Below are positions 17,797 to 27,755 of a stretch of 64,000 bases of DNA, piece by piece (position 1 is the stretch's first letter; each line of letters begins with the position of its first letter). Below the pieces are notes generated by a model. That model was not told the origin of the DNA. It did no database searches and saw only the letters and a list, made by a program, of their open reading frames with translations. The stretch covers positions 1,302,001-1,366,000 of the forward strand of contig NC_007948.1 of the NCBI RefSeq assembly GCF_000013865.1, read 5' to 3'. The translations under genes were made by a program, and so were the position numbers. The stretch comes from Polaromonas sp. JS666. GTDB lineage: Bacteria; Pseudomonadota; Gammaproteobacteria; Burkholderiales; Burkholderiaceae_C.

Positions 17797-18936
17797 TTAA
17801 CTCAGCAGCGCTTGCGCAAATTCCCGGGCGCTGAAGGTTTCTAGGTCTTCCAGCTTTTCGCCCACGCCAATGAAGTAAACCGGCACCGGGCGCAGGTCGG
17901 GCGCGACCTCCTGGCGCTCGCGGGCCCACAGCGCAATGGCGGCCAGCACGCCGCCCTTGGCCGTGCCGTCCAGCTTGGTCACGACCAGGCCGGTGAGTTG
18001 CAGTGCTTCGTCAAAGGCCTTGACCTGGCTCAGGGCGTTCTGGCCGGTGTTGCCGTCAATCACCAGCAGCACCTCATGCGGCGCGGTGGCGTCAGCTTTT
18101 TGCACCACACGCTTGATCTTGCGCAGCTCTTCCATCAGGTGCAGCTGTGTCGGCAGGCGGCCCGCCGTATCGACCAGCACCACGTCCTTGCCGCGTGCCT
18201 TGCCGGCGGTCACGGCGTCAAAGCTCACCGCCGCCGGGTCGCCGCCCGCCTGGCTGATGATTTCCACGGTGTTGCGGTCGGCCCAGATGCTGAGCTGCTC
18301 GCGCGCGGCTGCACGAAAGGTGTCGGCCGCCGCCAGCAGCACCGAGGCGCCTTCGGCGGCCAGGTGACGCGTGAGCTTGCCGATCGAGGTGGTTTTGCCC
18401 GCACCGTTGACCCCGGTAACCATGATCACGGTGGGCTGGTACTGCCCGATGACCAGCGCTTGCTCCAGCGGCTTGAGCAGTTGCGCCAGCGCATCGACCA
18501 GCGCATTCTTCACAGCCACAGGGTGGGTCATGCCGCCATCCTTGACGCGGCGCTTGACTTCAGCGAGCAGGTATTCGGTGGCCTTCACGCCGGTATCGGC
18601 CATCAGCAGGGCGGTTTCAAGATCCTCGTACAGCTCATCGTCAATGCGGCTGCCGGTAAAAACGGTGGAAATGCTGGAGCCGGTTTTGCGCAGGCCGGCC
18701 TGAAGCTTGGCAAGCCAGCGTTCGCGTTCGGGGGCGACCGCGCCGATTTCCGGAATCGCGATGGGTGTGACCAGCGCCGTGCCAATCAGCCCGCCACCGG
18801 TGCTGGCGGGCCGGCTGGTCGCTGCGGAGGTGCCAGCAGATGGGTAGGACGCGGGCGCAGGGGCAACCGCGGCGGGAGCGGCCGGAGTGGGCGCAGGGCT
18901 TGGGGGAGGGGATTTTTTCTTGAAAAAACTGAACAT
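17797..18936 (-). CDS. ftsY: Signal recognition particle receptor FtsY
   Basis: A 379-residue SRP GTPase that docks ribosome-nascent chain complexes on the inner membrane. Domain order: an A domain rich in Pro/Ala (residues ~8-45), the helical N domain (~70-165), then the G domain. G-domain motifs are GVNGAGKTT (175-183), the DTFRAAAREQL I-box (205-215), DTAGR (256-260) and TKLDG (320-324). It diverges from the M16 peptidase gene with only 28 bp between start codons. A fragment of this gene is duplicated at 16582-16910. Confidence 0.97.
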   Translation of the reverse strand: MFSFFKKKSPPPSPAPTPAAPAAVAPAPASYPSAGTSAATSRPASTGGGLIGTALVTPIAIPEIGAVAPERERWLAKLQAGLRKTGSSISTVFTGSRIDDELYEDLETALLMADTGVKATEYLLAEVKRRVKDGGMTHPVAVKNALVDALAQLLKPLEQALVIGQYQPTVIMVTGVNGAGKTTSIGKLTRHLAAEGASVLLAAADTFRAAAREQLSIWADRNTVEIISQAGGDPAAVSFDAVTAGKARGKDVVLVDTAGRLPTQLHLMEELRKIKRVVQKADATAPHEVLLVIDGNTGQNALSQVKAFDEALQLTGLVVTKLDGTAKGGVLAAIALWARERQEVAPDLRPVPVYFIGVGEKLEDLETFSAREFAQALLS

Positions 18937-18964
18937 TGGGTATGCTTGTGAGTCGCATCATTCT

Positions 18965-20434
18965 ATGAAACACCCCGGGCAAGCCCTTTTGTATCTTTTA
19001 GTATCCTTCCCCCAACGCATTGTTTCCCTGATTCCCGCGTCTTTTCTGCCCGTTGTACTGGCCGCCTGCGTCAGCACGGCAACCCCTGCGCAGACCCCGG
19101 CGCCGGTCGAGCAATTCACGCTGGCCAACGGCCTGACGATCATTGTCAAGCCGGACCACCGGGCGCCTACCGTCGCGCACATGCTCTGGGTGCGTGTGGG
19201 CTCCATGGACGAAGTGGATGGCACCTCTGGCGTGGCCCATGCGCTGGAGCACATGATGTTCAAGGGCACGCCCATGGTGAAGCCCGGCGAATTTTCCAGG
19301 CGGGTGGCAGCTCTGGGTGGGCGTGACAATGCCTTCACCAGCCGCGACGCCACCGGCTATCACCAGCAGATTCCCGCGTCGAAGCTGGAAGACGTGATGC
19401 GGCTGGAGGCCGACCGTTTTGCCGGCAATCAGTGGCCGGACGAGGAGTTCACGCGCGAGATCGAGGTGATCAAGGAAGAGCGCCGCCTGCGCACCGAGGA
19501 GTTGCCGCGCGCCATGTTGTTTGAGCAGGCGGCGGCCATCACTTTTCTGGCCGCCCCCTATCGCCGTCCCATCGTGGGGTGGATGAGCGACCTGGACGCC
19601 ATGACCCCGGTCGATGTGCGTGACTTTTACCGGCGCTGGTATGTGCCGGCCAATGCGGCCGTTGTGGTGGCCGGTGATGTCGAGGTGGCCCAGGTCCGCC
19701 GGCTGGCCGAAAAATATTACGGCAGCATTCCGGCGCGTCCGGTGCCCGTGCGCAAGCCGCGCAACGAGCCCGAGCAGGCCGGCGTGCGGCACCTGGACTT
19801 CAAGGCCCCTGCGAGCCAGGCCTATGTCAATCTGGCCTTCAAGGTGCCCAAGCTCGAGGCCACGGACCTGACCGATTCGGCGAGCGGCGGCCGGGACGCA
19901 CTGGCCCTGACTGTGCTGGCCGCGGTTCTGGACGGATACAGCGGTGCGCGCCTGGACAGGGCGCTGGTGCAGGGGGACGGGCGCGTGGCCGACAGTGCGG
20001 GCGCCTCCAATGGCCTGCTGGGCCGCGGGCCGCAACTGTTCACGCTCGACGGCGTTCCCGCGGACGGCAAAACCACCGCACAGGTGGCGGACGCCTTGCG
20101 CCAGCAGGTCGCCATCATTGCACGCGACGGTGTCAGCGAGGCAGAACTCCAGCGCGTCAAGACCCAATGGGTTGCCAGCGAAACCTACAAGCTCGACTCG
20201 GTATTCAGCCAGGCGCGCGAGCTAGGCTCCAACTGGATACAGGGCTTTCCGCTGGATGCCGGTGCGCGGCTGATTGCCCGGCTGCGCACGGTGAGCCGCA
20301 GTGAGGTGCAGGCGGTGGCCGCCAAATATTTCGGCGACGAGCAGCTGACCCGCGCTGTCCTGCTGCCGCAGCCCGTGGACCCGAACTCCCGGCGCCGCCA
20401 GCCGCGCGCCGCGGCTGCCGGCACCCGGCATTGA
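18965..20434 (+). CDS. M16 zinc metallopeptidase (catalytic subunit)
   Basis: A 489-residue insulinase-like peptidase with an N-terminal signal (FLPVVLAACVSTATPAQ), placing it in the periplasm. The zinc-binding inverted motif is VAHALEHMMFKGTP (HxxEH) and the distal glutamate lies in EIEVIKEERR. The paired gene downstream encodes a homologue without the zinc motif; such pairs form heterodimeric peptidases of the PqqF/processing-peptidase type. The ATG at 18965 is preferred; its promoter must overlap that of divergent ftsY. Confidence 0.92.
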   Translation: MKHPGQALLYLLVSFPQRIVSLIPASFLPVVLAACVSTATPAQTPAPVEQFTLANGLTIIVKPDHRAPTVAHMLWVRVGSMDEVDGTSGVAHALEHMMFKGTPMVKPGEFSRRVAALGGRDNAFTSRDATGYHQQIPASKLEDVMRLEADRFAGNQWPDEEFTREIEVIKEERRLRTEELPRAMLFEQAAAITFLAAPYRRPIVGWMSDLDAMTPVDVRDFYRRWYVPANAAVVVAGDVEVAQVRRLAEKYYGSIPARPVPVRKPRNEPEQAGVRHLDFKAPASQAYVNLAFKVPKLEATDLTDSASGGRDALALTVLAAVLDGYSGARLDRALVQGDGRVADSAGASNGLLGRGPQLFTLDGVPADGKTTAQVADALRQQVAIIARDGVSEAELQRVKTQWVASETYKLDSVFSQARELGSNWIQGFPLDAGARLIARLRTVSRSEVQAVAAKYFGDEQLTRAVLLPQPVDPNSRRRQPRAAAAGTRH

Positions 20435-20469
20435 GCCTGGCCGCGAACCGACATGAAACGATTTTTGCC

Positions 20470-21855
20470 ATGACCATCGTCATTCCCATTCCAGACAAGG
20501 CTGCCAGAAACAGGGTCCGCCGCACCCTTTTATCGGGGGCCGCAGGCTTGCTGGCGCTATGCCTCCAGTCGGGCGTGCTGGCCGCCATTCCCGTGCAGCA
20601 CTGGACCCAGCCCAGCGGGGCCCGGGTCTACCTGTTGGAGAGCCCGGCCATTGCCATGCTGGATGTGCAGATTGATTTCGATGCCGGCAGCCGGCGCGAC
20701 CCGCCTGACAAGGCGGGGTTGGCCGGCGTCACGGCAGGCATGCTCGACAAGGGCGTACGCGGGAGCATTGGCGAGCCGGCTATGGACGAAAACGCGCTGA
20801 GCGAAGCCTGGGCTGATCTGGGCGCGCAATTTGGCGCGGGCGCCAGCTCGGACCGCATGGGATTTTCACTGCGCTCGCTGACCGAGCCTGGGCTGCTGGA
20901 CAAGGCCGTGGCGCTGGCTGCGCGCCAAATTGCCGAGCCATCTTTCCCCGAGGCGATCTGGCAGCGTGAACGCCAGCGCATGCAGGCCGGGCTCAAGGAG
21001 TCCTACACCCGCCCCGCCAGTGTGATTGGCCGCGCCTATGCCCAGGCGGTGTATGGCAACCACCCCTATGGCTACCAGGTGACGGAAGCCAGCCTGGCCC
21101 GCATCAGCGTGGCTGACATGCGGGCGGCCCACGCGGCCGGCGTGGTGGCCTGTCGTGCGCGCATCAGCATGGTGGGCGCCGTCACGCGCGCGCAGGCCGA
21201 TGCCATTGCCGCGCGCCTGCTGTCGCGCCTGCCGCAAGTGCCCTGCGCCAGCCTGCCGCCCGCGCCGATGGTGGCCGAGGTGGCGCCGCTGGCCGAGGCA
21301 CAGGAAAAGCGCATTCCCTTCGATTCGGCGCAGGCCCATGTGCTGATCGGCCAGCCCGGCTTCAAGCGGGCCGACCCGGACTATTTCGCGTTGACCGTGG
21401 GCAATTACATTCTCGGCGGTGGCGGCTTTGTGTCGCGCCTGTCCAGCGAGGTGCGGGAAAAGCGCGGCCTGACCTACGGCGTCTCCAGCTACTTCTCGCC
21501 CGGCCTGCATGCCGGCAGTTTCACCGTGGGCCTGCAAACCCGGCCCGATCAGGCCGCGCAGGCCGTGCAAATCGTGCGCCAGGTGGTGAATGACTTCGTG
21601 GCCAACGGGCCTACCGAGGCCGAACTTCAGGCCGCCAAGGCCAACCTGATCGGCGGTTTTGCGCTGCGCATCGACAGCAACCGAAAATTGCTCGACAACA
21701 TTGCCGCTATCGCCTGGAACAACCTGCCGCTCGATTACCTGGATACCTGGACGCAGCAGATCGACAAGGTCACCCGGGCGGAGATCAAGGCGGCATTTGC
21801 CCGCAAATTACAACCCGACAAGATGATTACCGTGATTCTGGGAGCCGCGCCATGA
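20470..21855 (+). CDS. M16 family peptidase-like protein (non-catalytic partner)
   Basis: A 461-residue M16 homologue with an N-terminal signal segment (LLSGAAGLLALCLQSGVLAA). At the site of HxxEH it reads GVTAGMLDKGVRG, so zinc ligands are absent. The C-terminal R/Y substrate-binding region (YILGGGGFVSRLSSEVREKRGLTYGV) is conserved, as in non-catalytic partner subunits. It follows the catalytic subunit by 35 bp and overlaps rsmD by 4 bp. ATG 20470 is chosen; an upstream TTG would add 13 residues. Confidence 0.9.
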   Translation: MTIVIPIPDKAARNRVRRTLLSGAAGLLALCLQSGVLAAIPVQHWTQPSGARVYLLESPAIAMLDVQIDFDAGSRRDPPDKAGLAGVTAGMLDKGVRGSIGEPAMDENALSEAWADLGAQFGAGASSDRMGFSLRSLTEPGLLDKAVALAARQIAEPSFPEAIWQRERQRMQAGLKESYTRPASVIGRAYAQAVYGNHPYGYQVTEASLARISVADMRAAHAAGVVACRARISMVGAVTRAQADAIAARLLSRLPQVPCASLPPAPMVAEVAPLAEAQEKRIPFDSAQAHVLIGQPGFKRADPDYFALTVGNYILGGGGFVSRLSSEVREKRGLTYGVSSYFSPGLHAGSFTVGLQTRPDQAAQAVQIVRQVVNDFVANGPTEAELQAAKANLIGGFALRIDSNRKLLDNIAAIAWNNLPLDYLDTWTQQIDKVTRAEIKAAFARKLQPDKMITVILGAAP

Positions 21856-22505
21856 AATACACCGCACTGGCAACTGAAAAGAAAACAGACAAGAAAGCGG
21901 AAAAAAAACCTGTCAGGTCGGGCAAGGTGGTAGCGCGTAAAGCCAAACCTCCTGGCGAAATCCGCATCATTGGCGGGCAGTACAAACGCACCAAACTCCC
22001 GGTGCCCCACAAGCCCGGCCTGCGTCCCACCCCCGATCGCGTGCGCGAAACCCTGTTTAACTGGCTGGGCCATGATCTGACCGGCTGGCACTGCGTCGAT
22101 GTGTTTGCCGGTACCGGCGCACTGGGATTTGAAGCGGCCTCGCGGGGCGCGACCGAGGTGTTGCTGTGCGAGCAGGACCCCGGGCTGGTGTTGCGGCTCA
22201 AGGCCCTGCAAACGCAATTGCAGGCCGGCATGGTGCGGATCGAGCGCGGCGACGGCGTGGGCCTGCTGCGGCGACTGCCCGCGGCCAGCATGCAGCTGGT
22301 GCTGCTGGACCCGCCGTTTGAGTCCGAACTGTTTGAGCCCGCGCTGAAAGCCGCCGTGCAGGTGTTGGGGCCTACCGGCCTTGTCTACCTGGAGGCACCC
22401 CGGCACTGGCTCGATGAGGAACTGCAGCCGCTGGGCCTGCGGGTACACCGCAGCGGCAAGGCGGGTGCGGTGCATTTCCATTTGCTGGTGCGCATCGACA
22501 GTTGA
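21852..22505 (+). CDS. rsmD: 16S rRNA (guanine(966)-N2)-methyltransferase RsmD
   Basis: A 217-residue SAM-dependent methyltransferase acting on the small ribosomal subunit. Residues 1-35 are a Lys-rich extension. The core shows IRIIGGQYKRTKLPVP, the RPTPDRVRETLFNWL signature, the SAM loop DVFAGTGALGFEAASRGA and the catalytic DPPF at about residue 153. The start overlaps the upstream stop (ATGA). rsmD followed by coaD is a widespread pairing. Confidence 0.95.
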   Translation: MKYTALATEKKTDKKAEKKPVRSGKVVARKAKPPGEIRIIGGQYKRTKLPVPHKPGLRPTPDRVRETLFNWLGHDLTGWHCVDVFAGTGALGFEAASRGATEVLLCEQDPGLVLRLKALQTQLQAGMVRIERGDGVGLLRRLPAASMQLVLLDPPFESELFEPALKAAVQVLGPTGLVYLEAPRHWLDEELQPLGLRVHRSGKAGAVHFHLLVRIDS

Positions 22506-22594
22506 GGCGCCGGCTGGCCGCCAAGGCAGGGCGGCTGCGGCCCTGTTTGGCTTGGGGTTACGCGCGCCCGAGGCCGGCGGGGCATAATTCCCCC

Positions 22595-23376
<782 letters not shown>

Positions 23377-23427
23377 GATTTTTGGCTGGCATGGCAACTC
23401 CTGGGTGACCGGGCCAACCGCCGCGGC

Positions 23428-24132
23428 TCACTCGGTCAGGTCCAGCATCGATATTTTCGAAGCTTCGCGCCGCCACAGCGCGTAGCACTCCTGGAGCGCA
23501 ATGCGCGCCATTTCGGGCTCCCGGTCACGCAATGACTGCACCACCGATGAGTAAGCGTCCACATTGCGGTCAAAGGCGCCCCGCACCATCGATAGCACCC
23601 GTACCCGGCTCAATAGCACCGCCCGAATTACCCGCGCCAGTCCATCGATCAGCAGGCTGATGACGGGATTGTGGCAAGCACGTGCCAGTCCGGCGTGAAA
23701 CTCGAATTGGCCATCGACAAATTCATTGACACTGGTGGTCGCGGCCAACTGTTGGACCGCCTGCTCCAGCAGATCGATATCTGCGCTGCTGGCGTGGATG
23801 GCGGCGCTCCCGACCATTTCCAGGCCGATCATCTCCATGGCCTTTTGCATCTGATCGATTGAAACGAAGCCCAGTTTCAGGCCGACTTCAAAATAGAACT
23901 GCAGGAATTGCGAATTTGGCAGTGTGAGATAGGTGCCGCTGCCCTGGCGACGCTGCACGAAACCCAGTGTTTCAAGAATGGTCAGGCGCTCCCGCACCGT
24001 AGGGCGTTGCACCTGCAGCAATTCGGAAAGCTCGCGCTCGGTCGGAAGACGGACGCGGCCGCTGCTGTCAGCCCGCGTCCGCACGGCGATCTCGATAATT
24101 CGGACCAGCAGATCGTCGGCGTCTTCAGTCAT
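23428..24132 (-). CDS. GntR-family regulator, FadR subfamily (TRAP operon)
   Basis: A 234-residue regulator. The winged helix contains LPTERELSELLQVQRPTVRERLTILETLG and the wing RRQGSGTYLTL. The FCD domain contains metal-site histidines in FEFHAGLARACHNPV. It is the last gene of the TRAP-catabolic cluster. Two candidate operators of the PdhR/UxuR type (AATTGG...CCAATT) upstream of dctP are the likely targets, which would make it a substrate-responsive repressor. The start at 24132 matches the family's N-terminus. Confidence 0.88.
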   Translation of the reverse strand: MTEDADDLLVRIIEIAVRTRADSSGRVRLPTERELSELLQVQRPTVRERLTILETLGFVQRRQGSGTYLTLPNSQFLQFYFEVGLKLGFVSIDQMQKAMEMIGLEMVGSAAIHASSADIDLLEQAVQQLAATTSVNEFVDGQFEFHAGLARACHNPVISLLIDGLARVIRAVLLSRVRVLSMVRGAFDRNVDAYSSVVQSLRDREPEMARIALQECYALWRREASKISMLDLTE

Positions 24133-24308
24133 GAGTTTGGTGCATGCGGTCGGTGAAAAAACAGGGCCAGGCGCGCGCGTTCCGGCAATTCGCGATCCTC
24201 GATGGAGGCGGATTAGAGCATAGCAGCGCGCTATAGCACTGTGGCAGGCCACAGCCGGCGCCATCCGCGCGCGGGCCACACAGGACACAGGCGGTTGGCG
24301 TGCGTTCG

Positions 24309-25847
24309 TCAGGCTCTTGCTCGATGGCGCACCACGTCATGGGCGGCTGGTGTCTGTTCAGCCAGTGCATGCATTGATCGGGCCAGTGCAGGATAGAGCT
24401 CGGTGAAGACCGAAAACCGGTGGTTATAGACCTCGCAGCGATCCTGCGGACCGGGTTTGATGTACTGGTCGGCCGAATGAATGATTGGCAGCGACGAATC
24501 GTCCAAGCCCCGGTAGCGTTGCGACGCCACGCCGCCCAGCAGGGCTGCGCCCAGGGCACTCGCATCGGTGAACTCGGCCATGCCGTATTCCAGCTGGAGT
24601 ACATCGGCCTTGATCTGTGCCCAGAAACGGCTGCGGGCGCCACCGCCGACGCCCACCAGTTTTCGCGGGCGCCAGTTCCACTGGTCTTCGGCGTGTTGCA
24701 GTATCTGCCGCAAGCCGAATGCTGCGCCTTCGAAAACCGCGCGCACCATGTCGGCCCGCGTGTGCCCCAGACGCAATCCAATCCAGGCGGCACTGGCCTC
24801 CGCGTCCCAGATAGGGCTGCGTTCGCCGGCCAGGTAGGGCAGGAAGATCAGTCCATTGGAGCCCGGGACCGATTCCTGCGCCATGCGTTCCAGTTCGGCC
24901 AGTGAATGCATCTCCGGCCAGACCTTGCTTTGCAGCCAGCCAAAGGCACCACCCAGGGTTGACATGGCGCCGTGGGCGAGCCAGCGACCGGGCAGGATGT
25001 GGTGGCGGTTGAGAAAGCATGAATTGAAGTCCGGGCGGTCCAGACAAAAGGTGATCACACCCGACGTGCCGACCGACTCGAAGGCGTCACCGCAATCGCG
25101 CAGGCCGATGGCAAAAGCGGCGGCCACGGTGTCTGCGACACCCAGCGCCAATGGTGTGCCAACAGGCAAGCCGGTCAAGGCCGCGGCTTCGGGGGTCACC
25201 CGTCCCAGCAGGTCGGCGCCCGAACAAAGCGGCGGCAGAAGCTCCGGCCTCACGCTCCAGAGACGCAGCAATTCGTCCGACCAGCACGCTTGCGAAGCGC
25301 GGACGTCCATCAGGCCGGAGTAGGACGCCTGGGTCGGCTCAATACCCAGCGTCCCGGTCAGGCGCAGTGCCAGGAAGCTGTTGAGCATGCACACCCGGTG
25401 AACCTTGGCCCACACCTGGGGCTCATGGCGCTGCAGCCACAGCAGATTGGCGGCCCAGCAGGTCGACGGACTGGCCTGGTTGCCGGTACGGCGCTGGTAG
25501 GCGGTCGCGTCCTTGCCGGTGATTTCGTGCACCAGTTCATCCGCTCGCCCGTCAAGATAGACGATGCCGGGCCGCAGTGGCCTGTGGTCGGCGTCCAGCA
25601 CGATGGTCGTCGGGCAGGTGGTGGACAAACCGATGCCCGAGACCGGGCCGACCCGGGCGGTGACTTCATGAATGGCTTCGGCGATGAGTTCCCAGTAGCG
25701 CTCCAGGTCGACCTCGACCCACAGCGGACAGGGCGTGATGACGGGCACCGAACGCTGGGCCTTGGCCAGCAGCTTGCCACCCGGGTCGAAGGCGCAGACC
25801 TTGATGGCGCTGGTACCGGCATCGATGCCGAGCAGGACTTCAGACAT
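24309..25847 (-). CDS. FGGY-family carbohydrate kinase
   Basis: A 512-residue sugar kinase related to xylulokinase. The N-terminal phosphate loop is LLGIDAGTSAIKVCAFD, sugar-site residues are near YLDGRADE, and the second FGGY signature is LVGVGGGARSRFWAQIKADV. It phosphorylates a ketose or polyol with ATP. In this operon a dehydrogenase should act before it and a class I aldolase after it. The exact sugar is not deducible. It overlaps the dehydrogenase gene by 8 bp. Confidence 0.92.
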   Translation of the reverse strand: MSEVLLGIDAGTSAIKVCAFDPGGKLLAKAQRSVPVITPCPLWVEVDLERYWELIAEAIHEVTARVGPVSGIGLSTTCPTTIVLDADHRPLRPGIVYLDGRADELVHEITGKDATAYQRRTGNQASPSTCWAANLLWLQRHEPQVWAKVHRVCMLNSFLALRLTGTLGIEPTQASYSGLMDVRASQACWSDELLRLWSVRPELLPPLCSGADLLGRVTPEAAALTGLPVGTPLALGVADTVAAAFAIGLRDCGDAFESVGTSGVITFCLDRPDFNSCFLNRHHILPGRWLAHGAMSTLGGAFGWLQSKVWPEMHSLAELERMAQESVPGSNGLIFLPYLAGERSPIWDAEASAAWIGLRLGHTRADMVRAVFEGAAFGLRQILQHAEDQWNWRPRKLVGVGGGARSRFWAQIKADVLQLEYGMAEFTDASALGAALLGGVASQRYRGLDDSSLPIIHSADQYIKPGPQDRCEVYNHRFSVFTELYPALARSMHALAEQTPAAHDVVRHRARA

Positions 25848-26880
25848 TGTGAATCGCCACCTTCAGGGCCCGGCCGCTGCCGGCTTCGTCAAAGGCTGCC
25901 AGCGAATCCGCGACCTCGTAGCGATGGGTGATCAGCGAATTGGCGTCGATCTGACCGGCTGACAGCATGTTCAGCGCAAGTTCGTAGTCGCGTCGCCTCA
26001 GGGCACTGGCGCCCGTGACCACGATTTCGTTGTAGTGGATCAGGTTGACATCGATGTTCGAGGTCTCACCGGCCGAGAAACCCGCAAAGAGGTTGACGTG
26101 TCCCCCCTTGCGGACCAGATTGAGCGATTCATTGGCAAGCTGCGGGACGCCAATGGCGAGAATCACAACATCCGCGCCGAGTCCGTCGGTGCGGGCCTTG
26201 ACAAACTCCATGACAGACTCGGTGCTGGGGTCGCACATATGTTCAACGCCCCGGTCGACGGCAGCCTGGCGCCGCGCCGCATTGGGCTCGCTGACAATCA
26301 CCTGCCTGGCTCCCGAGAGACGCGCCAGCGCGGCGTGCATCAGGCCGATGGGGCCGGCTCCGAGGACCACCACGGTATCTCCGACCTGGACACCGGCATT
26401 GCGCTGGCCGTTGATGCAGCAGGCCAGGGGCTCGGCGAGTGCGGCGGATTCAAAGCTCATCTGCGCGGGCATCATGAACACATTTCCCGCCGTGAGCGCG
26501 ATCGCCGGAATACGGATGTACTCGGCAAAAGCGCCGTCGAATTCATAGCCCATGGCCTGCCGATGAAGGCAGACATTTTCGTGCCCGGTCTTGCAATAGG
26601 CGCAGGCCCGGCAGGGGATGACGGGATCCATGCAGACACGGTCTCCCGTCTTGAACTGAGTCACGCCGTCGCCGACCTGAACCACTTCGCCCGCAAACTC
26701 GTGTCCGATGACCGAGGGAAAACGTACCCCCTTGGTCTTTCGGCCAGTCAAAATTCGCAGATCCGTCCCGCAGACCATCGCAGCCCGCACACGCAGCACC
26801 AGCTCGCCGGGTGCGGCTTCCGGTGTGGCGATGTCGCTGAGTTGCAGTACCTTGGGGGCGCGCAGAACGGCGGCTTTCAT
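25840..26880 (-). CDS. Zinc-dependent polyol/alcohol dehydrogenase
   Basis: A 346-residue medium-chain dehydrogenase of the sorbitol/threonine dehydrogenase type. Catalytic zinc ligands are Cys37 (MVCGTD) and His60-Glu61 (IGHEF). The structural zinc cysteines are 90, 93, 96 and 104 (CRACAYCKTGHENVC). The NAD loop is VVLGAGPIGLMHAALA. It likely oxidises a polyol or sugar alcohol to the ketose used by the kinase. It overlaps the aldolase by 4 bp and the kinase by 8 bp. Confidence 0.93.
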   Translation of the reverse strand: MKAAVLRAPKVLQLSDIATPEAAPGELVLRVRAAMVCGTDLRILTGRKTKGVRFPSVIGHEFAGEVVQVGDGVTQFKTGDRVCMDPVIPCRACAYCKTGHENVCLHRQAMGYEFDGAFAEYIRIPAIALTAGNVFMMPAQMSFESAALAEPLACCINGQRNAGVQVGDTVVVLGAGPIGLMHAALARLSGARQVIVSEPNAARRQAAVDRGVEHMCDPSTESVMEFVKARTDGLGADVVILAIGVPQLANESLNLVRKGGHVNLFAGFSAGETSNIDVNLIHYNEIVVTGASALRRRDYELALNMLSAGQIDANSLITHRYEVADSLAAFDEAGSGRALKVAIHNV

Positions 26881-27689
26881 TCGGCCTCCGTCGTCACTGC
26901 GGCGTCATAGACCTTGAGGGCTTCTGCCACGCTGGCGTTGTCGTGAATCAGGGCGCTGAGGGAACGGATCACGGCCGTGGGGTGCTTATGCTGCCAGACA
27001 AAACGGCCGTAGGTCACGCCGCCCAGGCCGACGTCGAGTGCCTCACGGGTCATGCGCAGGTAGTCTTCCAGGGTTTCCCCCATTTCGCCACCGGCCAGGG
27101 CCACGATGGCGGGGCAGCCTTCGACGACGCTGCGAAAGCTCTCGGCCGACCCGGTCCACAGGGTCTTGATGATGTCTACGCCCAATTCGGCGCCAACGCG
27201 CGCTGCATAGGTCACAGCCTTGGCGTCGTGTGGGTCCTTGATCATGCTCCCCTTGGGATAGATGTGGGCCACCAGGGGCATGCCCACCGAGCTGGCCTCC
27301 TTGGACACTTTGCCAAGAAAAGTCAGCTGTTGGGCCTGCTCGGGCCCGCCGACAATGCATCCCACCGAGATCGCGTCAGCCCCCAGTCGGACCGCCTCTT
27401 CGATATCCGCCACCGGGGCGTCGTAGGTCGGGTGGTACTGCACTGAATAGGCGCTTGCTTTCATGATCATGGCGGCTTCACCGGCATAGGGTGCAAACAC
27501 CTTTTCGGCGATTCCCTTGTGCATGGTGATGGCGTCGGGGCGGCCGGCCACCACCTTGCGCATGGTGGTGCGGATATCTTCCAGGCCGGGCATCAGCCCG
27601 CGGGTGATCGGATGGTCGATGGTGATGGCCAGCAGGCGGCCGGATTTTCCGAGCAGGCGTTTGAGGCGGACTTGTTTACCGACGAACAT
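26877..27689 (-). CDS. Class I aldolase, DeoC/LacD/FbaB (COG1830) family
   Basis: A 270-residue Schiff-base aldolase. The N-terminal LLAITIDHPITRGLMPG is typical of the FbaB/LsrF branch. The candidate catalytic lysine lies in GVDIIKTLWTGSAESFR. Barrel phosphate-binding elements are near ALAGGEMGE and GLGGVTYGR. Members cleave ketose 1-phosphates or act on related phospho-sugars (LsrF, YihT). With the dehydrogenase and kinase it would complete a polyol to ketose to ketose-phosphate to triose route, which is inference. Confidence 0.88.
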   Translation of the reverse strand: MFVGKQVRLKRLLGKSGRLLAITIDHPITRGLMPGLEDIRTTMRKVVAGRPDAITMHKGIAEKVFAPYAGEAAMIMKASAYSVQYHPTYDAPVADIEEAVRLGADAISVGCIVGGPEQAQQLTFLGKVSKEASSVGMPLVAHIYPKGSMIKDPHDAKAVTYAARVGAELGVDIIKTLWTGSAESFRSVVEGCPAIVALAGGEMGETLEDYLRMTREALDVGLGGVTYGRFVWQHKHPTAVIRSLSALIHDNASVAEALKVYDAAVTTEAE

Positions 27690-27755
27690 GGGGAATACTC
27701 CTGTGAATGGGGTGAGTGGATGGGGGGTGGATGGATGGGGTGGAGTTGTGCGGCG

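Noticed and set aside
26877..27689. Calling the aldolase and kinase lsrF and lsrK (autoinducer-2 processing)
   Set aside because: Both belong to the right broad families, but there is no lsr transporter, lsrR or lsrG, and a dehydrogenase plus TRAP transporter point to polyol or sugar catabolism.
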